A stretch of 64,000 nt of DNA, from NCBI GenBank assembly GCA_965153455.1, contig OZ234503.1:15009118-15073117 (forward strand). Reading direction: 5' to 3'. This DNA is from Sphagnum compactum (Eukaryota; Bryophyta; Sphagnopsida; Sphagnales). This document shows, in pieces, positions 37,571 through 50,000 of this stretch. Position 1 is the first letter of the stretch. Each line of letters starts with the position of its first letter. The notes under the pieces were generated by a model that ran no database searches, was not told the origin of the DNA, and saw only the letters and a program-made list of their open reading frames with translations. The position numbers and the translations under genes were made by a program.

Positions 37571-40500
37571 GAATTTACACAGACGTCTACAAGAAACAAT
37601 AACGTATGAGAAACTCAACACAAAAAACTCTGCAGAACGTCACGGCAAATTTCCAATTACCTATGTGTGCAAAAACTATGCAAAGTTCACGCAACTTTCC
37701 AATTGTGTGTGCAAAACTATTTGCAAAAAACTCACACAAATTTTTCCAGTTGAGTTTGCAAAACTCTGCAAAATTTCACACCAATGTGCATTTGATTGTG
37801 CACAAATTCTGCAAAACTACTACACACAAATTTCCAATTTTGTGTGCAATTGGGTGCCCAGAGAGCTTCTCTGAACACCTTGTGAAGTGTTCTTTCTTCA
37901 GTTTTTTCTCAGAAAAGGATACAAGAACAGCAGAGCTATGGGGAGGGGATGTATGTGGTGGGAGAATTTTTTTCTCCACAAGCTTTTTGAATTTGTTTTT
38001 TGCCACAATTTCAAAAACCCTCCCCCCCTCCTTCAAACTTTAGAGATCCATGCACCAGGCCAGGACACCATGCAATTTTTATCTAGTTTCTTAGTTTTGT
38101 AGCCACTGCTTTTCACTACCACTACCCTTGAACCCTAGAATACTAGATCCCCAAAAGAGAGGGGGTTGGGGAGGGAGGGAGGGAGGGAAGGAGGGGGAGG
38201 AGAAGGTTTAGGGTTTTTCATAAAACCCTCCACCAATTGTTTTTATGGTCATTTTTTTTATTTCACCAAAATGGTGAAATTTTGCTAGAAAACAACATTT
38301 TTTTACACTGAGAAAACAAATTCTTTTCAAGTTTTTCTCAAGTATTTTCTTTCACTAAATAGAATAAAAGAAATTTAGCAAGGTTAATCGGCAAATCAAA
38401 ATTTTTTGCAAAGAAAATGAGTTTTTAAATTAAAAATTTTCAACATGTAAGAAATATATCTACATTTTAGTACATATATTTCTTACATGTACACAACAAT
38501 TATCACAACTCTCTTGTCGTCCTCACAATCTAAATTTTTGAAAATTTTGAGAAGAGGGCTAATGATTTTGCAAAAAAAATTGACCAAAGCAAAAATTAAG
38601 TTTAATTTATGCCAAAGCTACTCATGTATTATGATATTGAATGACATTCCATAAAACTTGTATTGAATTAAAATACATTGAACATAATTACAATTCCATT
38701 GACTTCAAATTTAATTCATCTCACATTTGTATGGCATCATACAATGGCTTCTTTGTTTTGGTTTTTCTTACCCCAAAACAAATCAACTTCCCATTTTTCT
38801 TCTTTCTTTTGAACAAAGTCCACAAAATTGGTTGAACCCCAAACATTGAAGGCCACAATTATTATTTTGAAATAATAAATCTCTAAAGCTTGTGATGTGC
38901 AAAACAAGGAATTACCCAATGCCACTGAAAGGAGCATTACCCAAATTAAAATAACACTTTCAACACACATATGATCATCCATGATCACTATATGAATATC
39001 AAACTTCAAACAAAACCCTAAAAATCATAGACCTAAAAACAAAACAGCCCCAACCTTGAATAAAAAATCATTGTTCTTTTTCAAAATAAAAAAATCAACA
39101 ATAAATAAAAAATCAGCTTTAAAATGTGAAAAACAGAAAAAAAAAAAATCAAAATCAAAATATAAGTGATCCATAGTAAACCCTAAACCCCCCACACAAA
39201 TGTGAACTTGTTTGTGTGCATGTATATATGTATGTAGACATGGGTTTGATCCAACATGACTAAGAACCTCTTCATGCATGCACACATGTGGTCCACAGCG
39301 TCCACATGTGGTGACTTGGCAGCTTCTGCACCAATTTCTATTATTTGTTGAAATGTTGAAATTTTCAAAAAATGCTTTTAAAATAAAAAGTGATTTTTGG
39401 CGAGTTCTGATCGCCAAATTTTGGAAATTTTTTTGGGATTTTTTTTTTTCGCCAGAGTCTCATCAGGTTCCAACTAGGTAGCAAAACAAAATAGAAGGAA
39501 GCCTAAATGTTTTAACTTTCATATTTTATCGGTGAAATTTGGCTAAACTGATCACAGTATCACAAAATTGGAAAAAGGATTGATTGATTTGCAGAGTGAT
39601 TTTTTACAACAAATTTTTTATATATTTTTTTTAAAAAATAAGAAAGGGAGAAATTTGGAGAAACGTATAATTTCTAGTGTAAATTTGAATAGTTTGACTA
39701 AATTTTGGATGTTACAAAATTCTGAAGAAATGGTTGGAAATTTTATTTATTTATCATTTTTTTGGGCAATGACAAAGGGGTGTTGGGAAAAAGACTGGGT
39801 TATGCCACAAAAACCATTTAGTAATTTAACTCAATTATCAAAATTTTATGAGCAATTCCCTAATTCATGCAACATACTCACACTCCCAATCTCACAAAAG
39901 GACCAAAAGAATTGACAACATTTGAAAAAAAAAAAAAAAAACTGATAACTAAAAGTAATAATATTTCAAGCTATTTATTTGGAGAGAGAAGTTTTTGAAC
40001 TTTGAACTGCATTTTAGATTTTGGTGTTTATGAACTTTTAAGAATAAAATTGAAACAAATATAAACTTCTATGTGTATGATCGATGGATGCATCATAGTT
40101 TTAATCCTTATTCTCTTATGATTCTATTTCGGTGAAATTCCATTTGCAATACATTCTGTATCTAAATGGCAATTCATTGTTCAATCTAGAAAACAAAATC
40201 ATCACTTGCATCTTCCATAAAATTGTTAAAGACATACATCATCAATTTTCTCTCACATCTTCCACCACATTTTCAATAAGACCCATCACCAGCCATGCTT
40301 CACAAATGGATCCAGGACATGAAGGTAGATTGTGAACATTGTCCAATATCAAATTGGTGGATTTAAATATGGATTTTTTTTTAAATGTTTTATTGGAAAA
40401 AGTTGTGTTTGCTTTTCATTTTAAGTTTCTGTTTCCATATTGTATCAAATATCTTTGTAGACATTCCAAGTTTGATCAAAATCGTTTGAAAGGGCATTTG

Positions 40501-40904
40501 TTGTAATCTATCTATGAAGGAAGGTAGTTTGTTTGTTTTGTTTGTACCGATGAGATCCACTGAACCGGGATATGCTTCAGATCGTGGTCTTGATCTCTTT
40601 TGAAAGCTCTTGAAGAGGAGGGGTGCATCAGCTTTGTTTCATGGCATTTGGACTTGTGGTGTAGAAGATCAAATATATATTTTTGAAAGCATTTTATAAG
40701 GGTCGAATCTTCAAATAATGTTGTTGAGAAGTGTAATCCATTTGATTGGACGAAAACCTCAAATTCTTGGTTTTGTGATTAATTTTGTACATAACAATGG
40801 TGATTTAGAATTTATATGTTTAATAGCTTGACCTTTTCTGTGTATAATGAGAATTTGTGAACGCTTAAGTGCTTTTTCTCTAAGTGATACTTTCTAATTT
40901 CTGA
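37571..40904. other. AT-rich spacer, nothing firmly recognised
   Basis: More irregular repeats (TTGTGTGCAAAACTCTGC variants at 37660-37850), a G/A-rich tract (38155-38205) and homopolymers. A possible pair of small exons starts at about 40276 and is treated separately. No other gene evidence. Confidence 0.45.
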
Positions 40905-40990
40905 GTTGTGGTGGCAGTATGCTGGTGATTTGATGGACACAGCCCTCGCCAATCCTGAGGATGATGTCGATATCCCTCTTGAAGGGTAAG
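40276..40990 (+). other. Possible orphan C-terminal exons of an unknown conserved gene
   Basis: A frame reading SPAMLHKWIQDMK ends at the donor AAG/GTAGAT (about 40321). A good acceptor, GGTGGCAG at about 40918, opens TATGCTGGTG and reads YAGDLMDTALANPEDDVDIPLE up to a stop at about 40989. The amino-acid texture and splice sites look like a real gene end. I do not recognise the family and see no further upstream exons, so this may be a fragment or chance. Confidence 0.25.
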
Positions 40991-43346
40991 GATTTTGACA
41001 AGAGCATTCAAGAGCTTGTTGTTCCAGTAGCAGGCTTGTTTGTACAATCTTTCCCAAGATTCATTCCAGACACAAAGGATCACACAATCACATTTGTAGT
41101 TAGTGGTTAACATGTCATTTCACTGACGTTGATTAACTTGTCACTTGAAGATAACATTCTGTTTGGCCTGCACTCGTGAAACTGATGACGATTGTAATGT
41201 ATGAAGTCTATGTTGGTTGTCTTGTTAGTTCTTGTGATGTGTACCCTGCTTCAATCAGATGGTTTAGTTCACTTGATTTCCTTGTTCTGGTGCACTTTTG
41301 TTGAAAACCATTTTTCAGAATGGGAAGTTCAAGACCGCATTTGTCGTGTGTGTGTGTGTTTGCAAGTTATGCACAAAATTCTCCAGACGCATGGACTAAG
41401 CTCATACATTTCATATAGAATCGAAGACCCTTTTGAACAGAAGTTACCAGGGTAGTGAGAGGCCAGCCAAAATTCTCCACACTTGTTTAGCTCCCAATGG
41501 TAATTGGCATACTAGTACCTCCCAGCGCAATCAAGTTGGTCACAAATGTTTGCCATGTATACCCACAACAAGAAGTCCAGGTGAGCAGCAGATTCAATTC
41601 AATCCATTTGCAAATTGCAAAAACTTTAACATCCAAGAAGTCTACAGTGACCTTCTTGCAAACACTGAAGACTCTGACACTGCAAAGGCTGAAGGTTCTG
41701 TGAGTGTCATACCAGTTTGACACTCTTGCCAAGGCTGAAGGTTCTCTTATAGTGTCATATCCACTCAATGCAATGGCAAAGGCTGAAGGTTCTCTTGCAG
41801 TGTCGTACCCCCTTGATTCTCTTGCAAACGCCAAAGGTTCTTGCAGTGTCATACCAGTGGAGAATGGGGGTGATCACATGCTGATTTCATCAAATGATAA
41901 CCAGGAAATGCAGGTGTCTCAGACTGAGGGATTCGGAGAAAGGAATGTGGAGTGATCTGGCCAACAATTTGATGATTTGGAACACCCATTTGCACAACAC
42001 ATGAAGTCTGTAATTGCTATGAATTTGGAATCCTCCAAAAGAAAATGTCCCAGGTTCTCTCACAATGCATGCTGTTCCTGTTTAGACATCTGCTACAGGC
42101 TTCGGGATACACCTTTATGTGCAACACTTTTCTTGCAGTACTAGACACTGGACCATCTTTGTTATGGTGATCAAAGATAGTCCAGTCTCTTTGTCTGTTG
42201 TAGGTTGATTGTTGTCCAGAACTTCTTGCTGCTGATAATATAGTACCACCATGCTTCGAACAATTTCATATTTCTTCTTGAACAGCAGACAAGCAGAGAA
42301 GATTGAATCTATCACTCTTGGCACAATATGTCGTAAGCTCTTGGAACTATTTGGGAGCAAAGATCTATGCCCTATGCAAGAGGCTTCACAAATCCTGAAG
42401 CTCTCTGTGTTGATATCTTGTGCAAGCAGCTGATAAAGAGACTGAAACTTCATTCACAACCAATGGTGCACTGCACTCTTTGCTTTGCACCAAGCTGAGG
42501 TCTGAATTCAAAGCTGACCAAACTGCAAACTTCAAAACTTCAAAATCTGTACAGAGGGTTCAAGTCCAGCTCTGTCCCAAATGGTGTGCATGTCAAGCTT
42601 GTCTTGGGGACAGCATCTCCACATCTACTACATGCAACACAAAGCTCTTTCGACTCAGGTTTGCTTTCAGTCTTAACCTATTCTGACACTATTGTGAATC
42701 TCTCAGCACTCACAAATGTCTGAAAAATAGTTCCTGGAGGCTCTGGCTGCAAAGAATTCAGTGTCCACACTTTAAGTCTTTTTGTATTAAGTCTTTGTCT
42801 CACAGACTTCCACAGTAATGAGAACAACACATGAGATCTGTATGTAAGATAGATAGGCCTACAACAGCTGAACTGGTTAATATACATGGAGGCGTTGAAA
42901 ACCCGTATACAATTGATAATCATGTTGTTTCAGCAAACGAGTATGTTTTCTCATCAAAAGACCTGGCAGATTTGCTATATCTTACACTTTTGCCAAACAC
43001 AATTCACCAGGCTCCTGAGTCTTTCCCAATCCCCACAGCACAGAGAATAGGGGGGCTCTACATGGCTGGCTGGCCCCCTTCCATGCCATCCAATTTTGTG
43101 AGGCTTCAGTGTAAAAGCATGTTTTTGCTGGAATAGAGCCTTGTTTTGTGACACAGCAATTAACAAATTGATCTTCAACTTCTCCTGAAGGAGATTGAAT
43201 CTAGCAATGGACTTGTTCAAAAATCCTTATTTGATCATTGCTTTGTCTAGGATCTGACAGCCAAGGATCACTCAATGCTAGCACTGCAGTGTATTGCTTA
43301 GATTTAAGCTTCATGATAAACTCCTGAGCAAATGTTGTGGTCTCAG
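40991..43346. other. Spacer with a short coding-like minisatellite
   Basis: No recognisable gene. An array at 41683-41860 is listed separately. Other open frames (42420-42686 plus, 42831-43136 plus) match no family I know. Confidence 0.45.
41683..41860 (+). repeat. About 51-bp minisatellite (GCAAAGGCTGAAGGTTCT units)
   Basis: Four imperfect units each contain GCAAAGGCTGAAGGTTCT followed by AGTGTCATAC. Most units are 51 bp (17 codons) and read like LAKAEGSLxVSYPL in frame, but the first unit is in a different frame and open frames are short. It could be a relic of a repeat-containing protein. Confidence 0.7.
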
Positions 43347-45149
43347 TCATCCAATACATGCACCATTCCAAAGCCTGCCAAGCTGATACATATCTGACAC
43401 AGGTGTGTAAAAGCTGCCATCCAACATCTCAATGCTCCACCCTTTGAAATGCTGAAATCCTTGTGGCACTTGGAAAGGAGACACTGCTACAGTTTCCAAG
43501 TCAATTAGCATGAACAGCTCCTCTGATATTTGTATTATATTAGGGAGTCGGACATCCCTGTGAACAAGGCCCACCTCATGGACGACAGATAGTGCTTCGC
43601 ACACATTCTTCGCCATCATCCTGATATTTTGCTGAGACCTCAAAATGGGTCGGTGTCCAACAGGACTAATCTCAACTTTGTAGGTTCCAGTACAACTTAT
43701 GTAGTCCTTGTTCAAATTTTTCTCCTTTAAATACAGAAGGGAGGGACATCTTTCTCCAACTTCATAAGCCTGCAATATCACATCCAATTCAGTCATCAAT
43801 TCCCCACAAAAACTTTTGAATTTCTTGATGCACTTCGGAACTCTGTCCGGGTAGAAATTTATCATCCTGCCTCCTTCAATATCTGCAGTGAACATAGCAT
43901 GGAGGCCTGGCACCACCAGGACCGAGTCTACCATTTTCTTGATTAGCTTATCAACATAGCCCATGCTTAGCAAACTGGTAGCAACCATCCTCAGTTGACA
44001 GGTCAAGGCTTGGACCAGCTTTTCTGATCATGCCACTCTTGTCAATGAAAATCCACTGGAATTTTGAACCTGCAGTTGTGTACCCCAGAATGAATTACAA
44101 CTCTCCATAGAAAATGGTGGAAAGTGGCTTCACCTTTGCCATAGGATCAACTTCAGCAGCAATAAGGCTGGAAAGCTTGTCTTCACCTACAAGGAAGGTG
44201 CATCCAGACACAGTAAGGAGGGTATCTGCTCTTGACCTTTCTCTGGTAGTTCAGGAATGACTATTAGCTGTCATTTCATTACAATTGAATAAGAACTGGT
44301 ACACAAATTTCTGTGGGCTGGATAGATCCTGCACAACTGAAAGAGATCCATAGGGAAGCATCGAATGTGAGCTGATATATTCATCTCTGATACTGCAGGG
44401 CCAATAGAGACACTCAGGGCGATGTCAGGGTAGTAGGGATGACTGAATCATCTGGTTCAATCAGAAACCTCTGTTAGATCAGGCTTGTGAAAATGTTTCT
44501 CCAAATACATTCTCCTTAGTACAGGAAGCTTCCATGCTTCTCAGGCAACAATACCGTTTCAAGGTCATACTCGTTTTGTGGGAGCTTAGTTAGCTCTGCG
44601 ATCAGCATATGCTTGATCCATTATTCAGAACGATCTGCGGAATCTGGTAGAAACAATGGAAAGCTTAGTTAGTTTTGGGATCAGCATATACTTGATCCAT
44701 ACTTCCAAATGATCCTTAGAACCCCATGGAAACAACAGAGATGAAAAACAAAATTGGTCAGAAACTTGAAAAGATTGGAAAAACGTGCCAAAGGGCTGGC
44801 TATACGTTTGCAGAAGAATCATGTGCACACCATAAGCAAATCCAAGCATGGAGCAAATGAAAGCATGATACACGATAAGAAAACAAATAGAGGTTTAAAA
44901 CCCTAACCAACAAAGACCTAAAGGAAACACACGTGCAGGTTGAGCGAATGCTTTGACGAGTACTTCCACCACACCAGGTCGAGTAGGAAGAATTTTTTCC
45001 AAGCAATCCTTTGAGGCTGTTGCAAGTGCAGTTTTTGTATCATATCCCACATCCACCAACTTCTTGATGTCATCACCTCTGAATTTCGCATTTGGACATC
45101 TCTCCTGCAAGACTTGGCGAATGGCGTTGCACTCGTCATCCTCGTCCAT
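43347..45149 (-). pseudogene. Broken Crinkler-like gene (SAM-like N-terminus, kinase-like C-terminus)
   Basis: Two coding pieces lie in order on the minus strand. 45149-44933 starts at a Met and reads as a small helical SAM-like module (GDDIKKLVDVGYDTKTALAT). 44006-43347 is a protein-kinase-like domain with catalytic loop HRDVRLPN and LIDLE in the position of DFG. That combination is what I know from Crinkler-family (CRN) proteins of plants and oomycetes. The sequence between keeps recognisable protein stretches (LPQNEYDLETVLLPEKHGSF; LSSLIAAEVDPMAKV), but they are separated by in-frame stops (for example TAA after FYGEL, near 44100) and frame changes near 43970, 44440 and 44530. No ordinary intron pattern removes these. 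The family label is inference; an uncharacterised plant kinase-like gene is possible. Confidence 0.6.
44585..44720 (-). repeat. Direct duplication of about 70 bp within the broken Crinkler-like gene
   Basis: AGCTTAGTTAG followed by GATCAGCATATGCTTGATCCAT occurs at 44584-44622 and again, slightly changed, at 44661-44700. It is a local tandem duplication inside the decayed coding region. Confidence 0.7.
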
Positions 45150-46365
45150 CAGGCAAGGCAGAGAAAGGAAGTTGCCAAAAAATCAACGAAAAAGTGGAAA
45201 ACCTGTGTCTTCCTGCCTCCCTTCCCTCCCCTTTTGCTCCCGAAACAGCGAAAGAAATCACTAACATCTTCTAAACAACAAACAAAAAAATCCATCCGCA
45301 CTGGCCATCTTCATGAGCTTTTCCTATGGCTGACCCAACAAATGGTCTTTTCCATTGAAAAATAGATTCAATCTAATCATAAACCTCCATAACTAGATGG
45401 GTTCAAATCAATAGCAAGGATAAAACTAGGCTTGACAATCAATTTCCAAATTGCAATCTAGTAATCAAAACCATTTACACCTTCAACAATCATGAAGGAT
45501 GCTTACCACGTACTTTTGTGTACTATTGCCCACATGCACTTGAGCTGCAATTCCTTATATCTTTGTTTTCCTTCAAGTTGTTGCATTCTTAGCTGATGGT
45601 AAATTACCAAGACTGACTACCCTAGAGCTTTCATAAGATTCAGATCATTGTGATGGATCTACTTTAGAGGGAGTGTCTATGAAACAATGTAGCTTTCATT
45701 TGGTCACACATTTAAGAGAAATGGTCACCATGTGTGCCTGAATGGTGAGTTGGTTTTTCAAGAACTTTGTGGAACATTTCATGATAACTGTTGCTGGTTT
45801 GATCTTGCCATAAAGGGCTGATCAATTACAGATCAGCAAGTTGTTCCATGTCGTAGCTAATTTCTGTAGGACTTTTATAAGCTTTCATAAGACTCAAGCC
45901 ATTTTGTTCATTGTAGTAGTCCATTTAGTTAACTTTCTAGCAAAATCCAATTCAACATGGAGAACAAAAAACAAAAGACAGAAAAATGGTTTCAGCATCA
46001 GCAAGAGAAGAGCAATGGCAAACAACCTGAAATGCAAAAAACCTGGAAATCCCAAATCCCAGAAAGATTTTCTTTTAAAAAAAAACAAAAGAACAATTGA
46101 AGGAACAAAATTTTAAAGATTTGTATCTCTCAAGCATCTGTGTTGCTGTTTGTTGGCAAAAGTTGCAAAAATAGATTTCTTCCAGATCTTTGAATTCATT
46201 CAAGAGCTCCTCAAATCTGCCAAACTTTCTAAGGCAAAAGATGTGCATCTGAGTTCTTGTGCCTTGCAATCACCTCCCCTGACAGAAGCTTGAAAAAGAA
46301 GAACCTCAAGCTCTAGACTGAGATGCACAATTGATCATTGAAGATTCATGGTGGAGAAATCCTTC
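45150..46365. other. Spacer upstream of the Crinkler-like relic
   Basis: About 1.2 kb without a supported gene. The right-hand end is the probable 3' UTR of the thaumatin-like gene. Confidence 0.5.
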
Positions 46366-48141
46366 TCATGTGCCTTTGGGACAAAAGGTGAGGATGTAGT
46401 TGGCTCCAGTGCAAGTGAAAGTGCTTGTTGCATCATCATAAGCATAGCTGTAAGCAGTTGGACATGCTCTCTTGAATGTTGTGGAATAGAGAGTGGGTTT
46501 GCAAGTGATTGGTGAACCGAATTCTCCTGTGCAGCAATACTGTGGTTCGTTGTAAGCAGCACACGCACTCTTGCATGCAACCACTTCTCCAGCACTTACA
46601 ACCTGAATACCAGCAACAATAAACAAACATTCAAACAAAAGAAAACACAGAATTAGCTATCAGTTATAAAATAAGCTTTTCTGCATTTCTATGAGACTGC
46701 AGATCCAAAATAAAACACTCCCACAGTTAGAACTTGTCTGCATCCTTTGCAGCTACTAAGTTCTTCAGAGAGACATGGAAACTTTTTGCTTAAAGAGTTT
46801 TGTGTCCAGTTGTGCAATCATCCATTGCAGCCACTTAGTTCTTCAGAGACACTGGACAAATTTCTGCATCAAAGACTTTTTGTCTGGTTGTGCAATCATC
46901 CTTTGCAGCTGAGAAGTTCTTCAAGAAAGATACACAAGTTTTTTGCTTCCAGAGTTTGTGTCCCATTGTGCATCATGCTTTGCAGCAGCAAAGTTCTGAG
47001 GGAGAGAGAAACAAGATTTTTGCAAGCATTTATGTCTGATTGTACATCCATCTGCAACTTTCTTCATATGCACACAAGGTTTTGCATTGCTTGTTTGTGT
47101 CCCATTGTGCATCTTTTGCAGCTGCATAGGTAGTTCTTCAAGAAAGACACACTCGAGTTTCTGTATCAAGAGTTTCTGCCCCATAGTGCATCATCATCCT
47201 TTGCAGTGCAAAATTCGTCCATGGAGACAACAATAAATTTTTTTTGCATCAAGAGTTTGTGTTCCATTCATTGTGCATCACCATCCTTTGCACCTGAATT
47301 GTTCTTCAAGAGACATCCAACAAGCTTTTTTGTATCAAGAACTTCAATGTGTCTCATTTCTGAAACAAATCTAATGTTCAGGGGGGTTCAAGATGCACTG
47401 CAACAGACTTACCTGCTGTTCTTTGGGACAAACGGCATTGAGATCGCTCGTGCATCCAGGACTGCCACAGTTTCCTGTTCCTCCAATTGCTGTAACACGC
47501 ATCGGCAGATTGTATCCATCCACGAGACTCACATCATAGAAATCCATACCATTTGCACCATCGAGAGTGATCTCGAACAAACTGGCAGGTGGAACTCCGC
47601 CTGCACCTTCACATTGCATCTTCCCACCACAATCTCCCGTCACACAACTGCCAAGGCCGCTACTACCGAAGACACAATCAGTGCGGCCCCAGAACCTTCC
47701 TCCCCATCCCTTGGGTGCAATCTCTGTACTGGATTCACCACTCCCGAGCTTGAATCCACCGCCATCAGACAACATGGGAATTCCTCCATTGGGTTGCGTA
47801 CCTACCCATACTGTGAAATCGCAGGAGTTGACGAAGGTGAACCTGGTTGCAGAAGCTGTCTCGATCGCTGTAAATCCCAAGGAATTGGAAACACATGGTG
47901 GTTAGCATAGTGAAGCCCAAGTGGATCGTTCACTAGAGATGCCTTGGAATGGTTTCTCTAGTGCCCATTTCTGAGTGCATCACAATGTCCCTCTACCCAG
48001 AGAAACAGAGCCAACAAACGTCAAGCAAGAAATGCAGAAAAACTTACAATAGAAACTCAGGATCATCAATACGAGAACAGCTATTGTTGTTGGCTTCAAC
48101 TTCCCGCTTGACGAGGACGACATCCACGAGAGTTTCTCCAT
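46366..48141 (-). CDS. Thaumatin-like protein (PR-5 type, 16 Cys), secreted
   Basis: A pathogenesis-related PR-5/thaumatin-like protein for the extracellular space or vacuole. Exons 48141-48048, 47867-47413 and 46602-46366 join exactly to 261 residues. The first exon encodes a signal peptide with a basic start (GKLKP) and hydrophobic core ([12 protein letters not shown]). The mature part starts near [10 protein letters not shown]. The family signature is [14 protein letters not shown]. All 16 cysteines are present (8 in exon 2, 8 in exon 3), so the large, non-truncated class with eight disulfides is predicted. The acidic cleft (REDDD) can be placed at [13 protein letters not shown] and [11 protein letters not shown], so antifungal or glucan-binding activity is possible but not shown. 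Intron 2 is 810 bp and largely minisatellite. Confidence 0.93.
46740..47370 (-). repeat. Minisatellite of 70-90 bp units filling intron 2 of the thaumatin-like gene
   Basis: About eight imperfect units each contain CATCCTTTGCAGCTG, then AGTTCTTCAAGAGAGACA, TTTTTTGCATCAAGAGTTT and GTGTCCCATTGTGCAT on the plus strand. Units begin near 46747, 46823, 46900, 46978, 47048, 47110, 47195 and 47288. Confidence 0.85.
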
Positions 48142-48457
48142 GGCGCGAAAGATTTACGAACACCCGACGACGACGAGTACGACGACCACGACGTGGTGCA
48201 GCACCTCAACACAACAACCACCTACGGTTGTATCTGAACTCTGCACTTCTGATCCACGACGCCAACAACAAGCAACAACAAAACGACGTCACGGAGATGT
48301 CAATAACTATTGCATATGTACAGGAATCAAAGGAGCCAGGAGGTCCCGACACGGGCCGGAGCGGTGCGGTGCTGTGCAGCTTGCTAGCTTGCTCCAACGG
48401 AAACTGGAGATCGACTGATGACTAGGAACAACAGTTTGAGATTCTTCTCAGTGGGGT

Positions 48458-48460
<3 letters not shown>

Positions 48461-48509
<49 letters not shown>
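48461..48509. repeat. 49-base G run upstream of the thaumatin-like gene
   Basis: An uninterrupted run of G on the plus strand, about 320 bp upstream of the thaumatin-like start codon. It is C-rich on the transcribed sense of that gene. Such tracts can form G-quadruplexes, but a run this pure can also be a sequencing or assembly artefact. Confidence 0.9.
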
Positions 48510-48979
48510 CTACTCTTCGGTCAGAGAGAGAGACTCAATGCGTTTGTTTTTCAGTTACGACTGCATCGAGAACTCTAGTCTCCAGTGCACAGATCATCGA
48601 GTTTCGAGTAATGACAAGAAGCTACAGGCAAGCAAGCATGTCACTGAAGCGAAATAGATCAAAACCCATCTCTCTAGGAACTGTCTGTTTTCTATGTACT
48701 CAAAGTCATGGATGGAAGAGCATCATGTAATTAGTAGCTAGCGGCTGCTGCACTCACTTGTTGCACGGTCGTCAGTAATTGCAGGCTGTGATGAACTCAG
48801 TCATCAGGAAGCGCTGAGAAAAGGGCTTTCCCTCATTTCTCCCATTTTCTTGACCGATCAGCCAAAATTATTCTCATTATTATTTTCTAAATTTCGCATC
48901 TACGCTACCCTACTTGACGACGGAGTCTGAGACAACTTGAATTTTCTTTTTATTTTTATTTTTTTTAATAGTGTGGCAA

Positions 48980-49180
48980 GATTCCTTTTAGATGCCTTTT
49001 TAATTCGCCACATTTTGAGAAGAAAAACATGGAAGTCGCCATATTTAGACACTGTGGTTTTCTTTCTCGAAGGTTTGCCAAAACATAACAGGATTCTAGA
49101 AATTTGTCTAGTTTCCATTATGACGTGCAGCAGAGGCGAATTCAAATTTGGTTCTTTCCTCTTGTGGATAGCAACTTAGG
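48980..49180 (+). repeat. Dispersed repeat copy 2
   Basis: Same-orientation relative of 31712-31890: GATGCCTTTTTAATTCGCCA, ACATGGAAGTCGCCATATTT and the shared GGATTCTAGAAA and CTTTCCTCTTGTGGAT blocks. It includes a short extra stretch between the last two blocks. Confidence 0.75.
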
Positions 49181-49611
49181 TTTGGTAGAGATGGCATGGA
49201 AACCGGAGTCGCTGATGATGAATAGTCCGTCCGTCCCGTTCGTCTGTCCGTCACTTTGGCTTGTCGTTGAGTGTGCTGCGCGCATTGATTTCTGTCGCAG
49301 CTTTGTCGCAAACAGACGTTACAGTGGTGGCAGGCAGCTGATATCTGCATGGGGAGGAGTGGGGGGGGAGGACCCTCCCGGGGCAGGGAAAACAAACAAC
49401 AACGGTTTCCGCCGAATCTCAGTGCTTTTTTTTGGCCCTCTTTTTTGATATCGAAATTTTGGCGAACTTTAACCCAAAAAAAGAGAGAGCAAAATTAGTC
49501 GAATTTACACTAGAAAAAACAAAACAAAAATTTCGCCAGAAAATGTTCCCAATTTCTTTGTTGAAAAATAGCGAACTTTCGCCAGAAAAAACAATCGAAG
49601 TAAATTCTCTT

Positions 49612-50000
49612 GCGATTTGAGACTTTGTGGATTCTGTGAATGTTTGTTGCGGATAATGGATCGAGTGTCTGTCAGAATGTCTCCTCCTTACACTTGATCA
49701 TCTCTTTCAGAAATGCGCAACTCCTGTGATTGAGACTTTGTGGATATAATTTGTTGTTGTGCACACAAATGAGAGTTTCAATGTTTCCTGTCTGAACTTG
49801 ATCATTTCTTTCTGAAATGTTTTACTCTTGTGATCGACACTTCTGTGGATTCTGTGAATTATGTTGTTGTGTACACAAATGAGAGTTTGAATGTCTCTCT
49901 GCTATGCTTCATCATTTCTTCCTGAAATGTTCCAACTCTTTTGATTGAGATTTTGTGGATTCTGTGAATGTTGTTGTTTGCGCTTACATATGAGAGCTTG
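49612..50000. repeat. Tandem repeat of about 110-115 bp, about four diverged copies
   Basis: Each copy has GAGACTTTGTGGATTCTGTG, then ACAAATGAGAGTTTGAATGT, then TTGATCATTTCTTTCTGAAA. Copies begin near 49619, 49733, 49838 and 49947. Confidence 0.75.

Noticed and set aside
47371-47910. Plus-strand open frames opposite the thaumatin-like exon
   Set aside because: Shadows of the minus-strand coding exon, which has the family signature and all cysteines.
48418-48657. Open frame with a long Gly run
   Set aside because: Created by the G homopolymer; no conserved sequence on either side.
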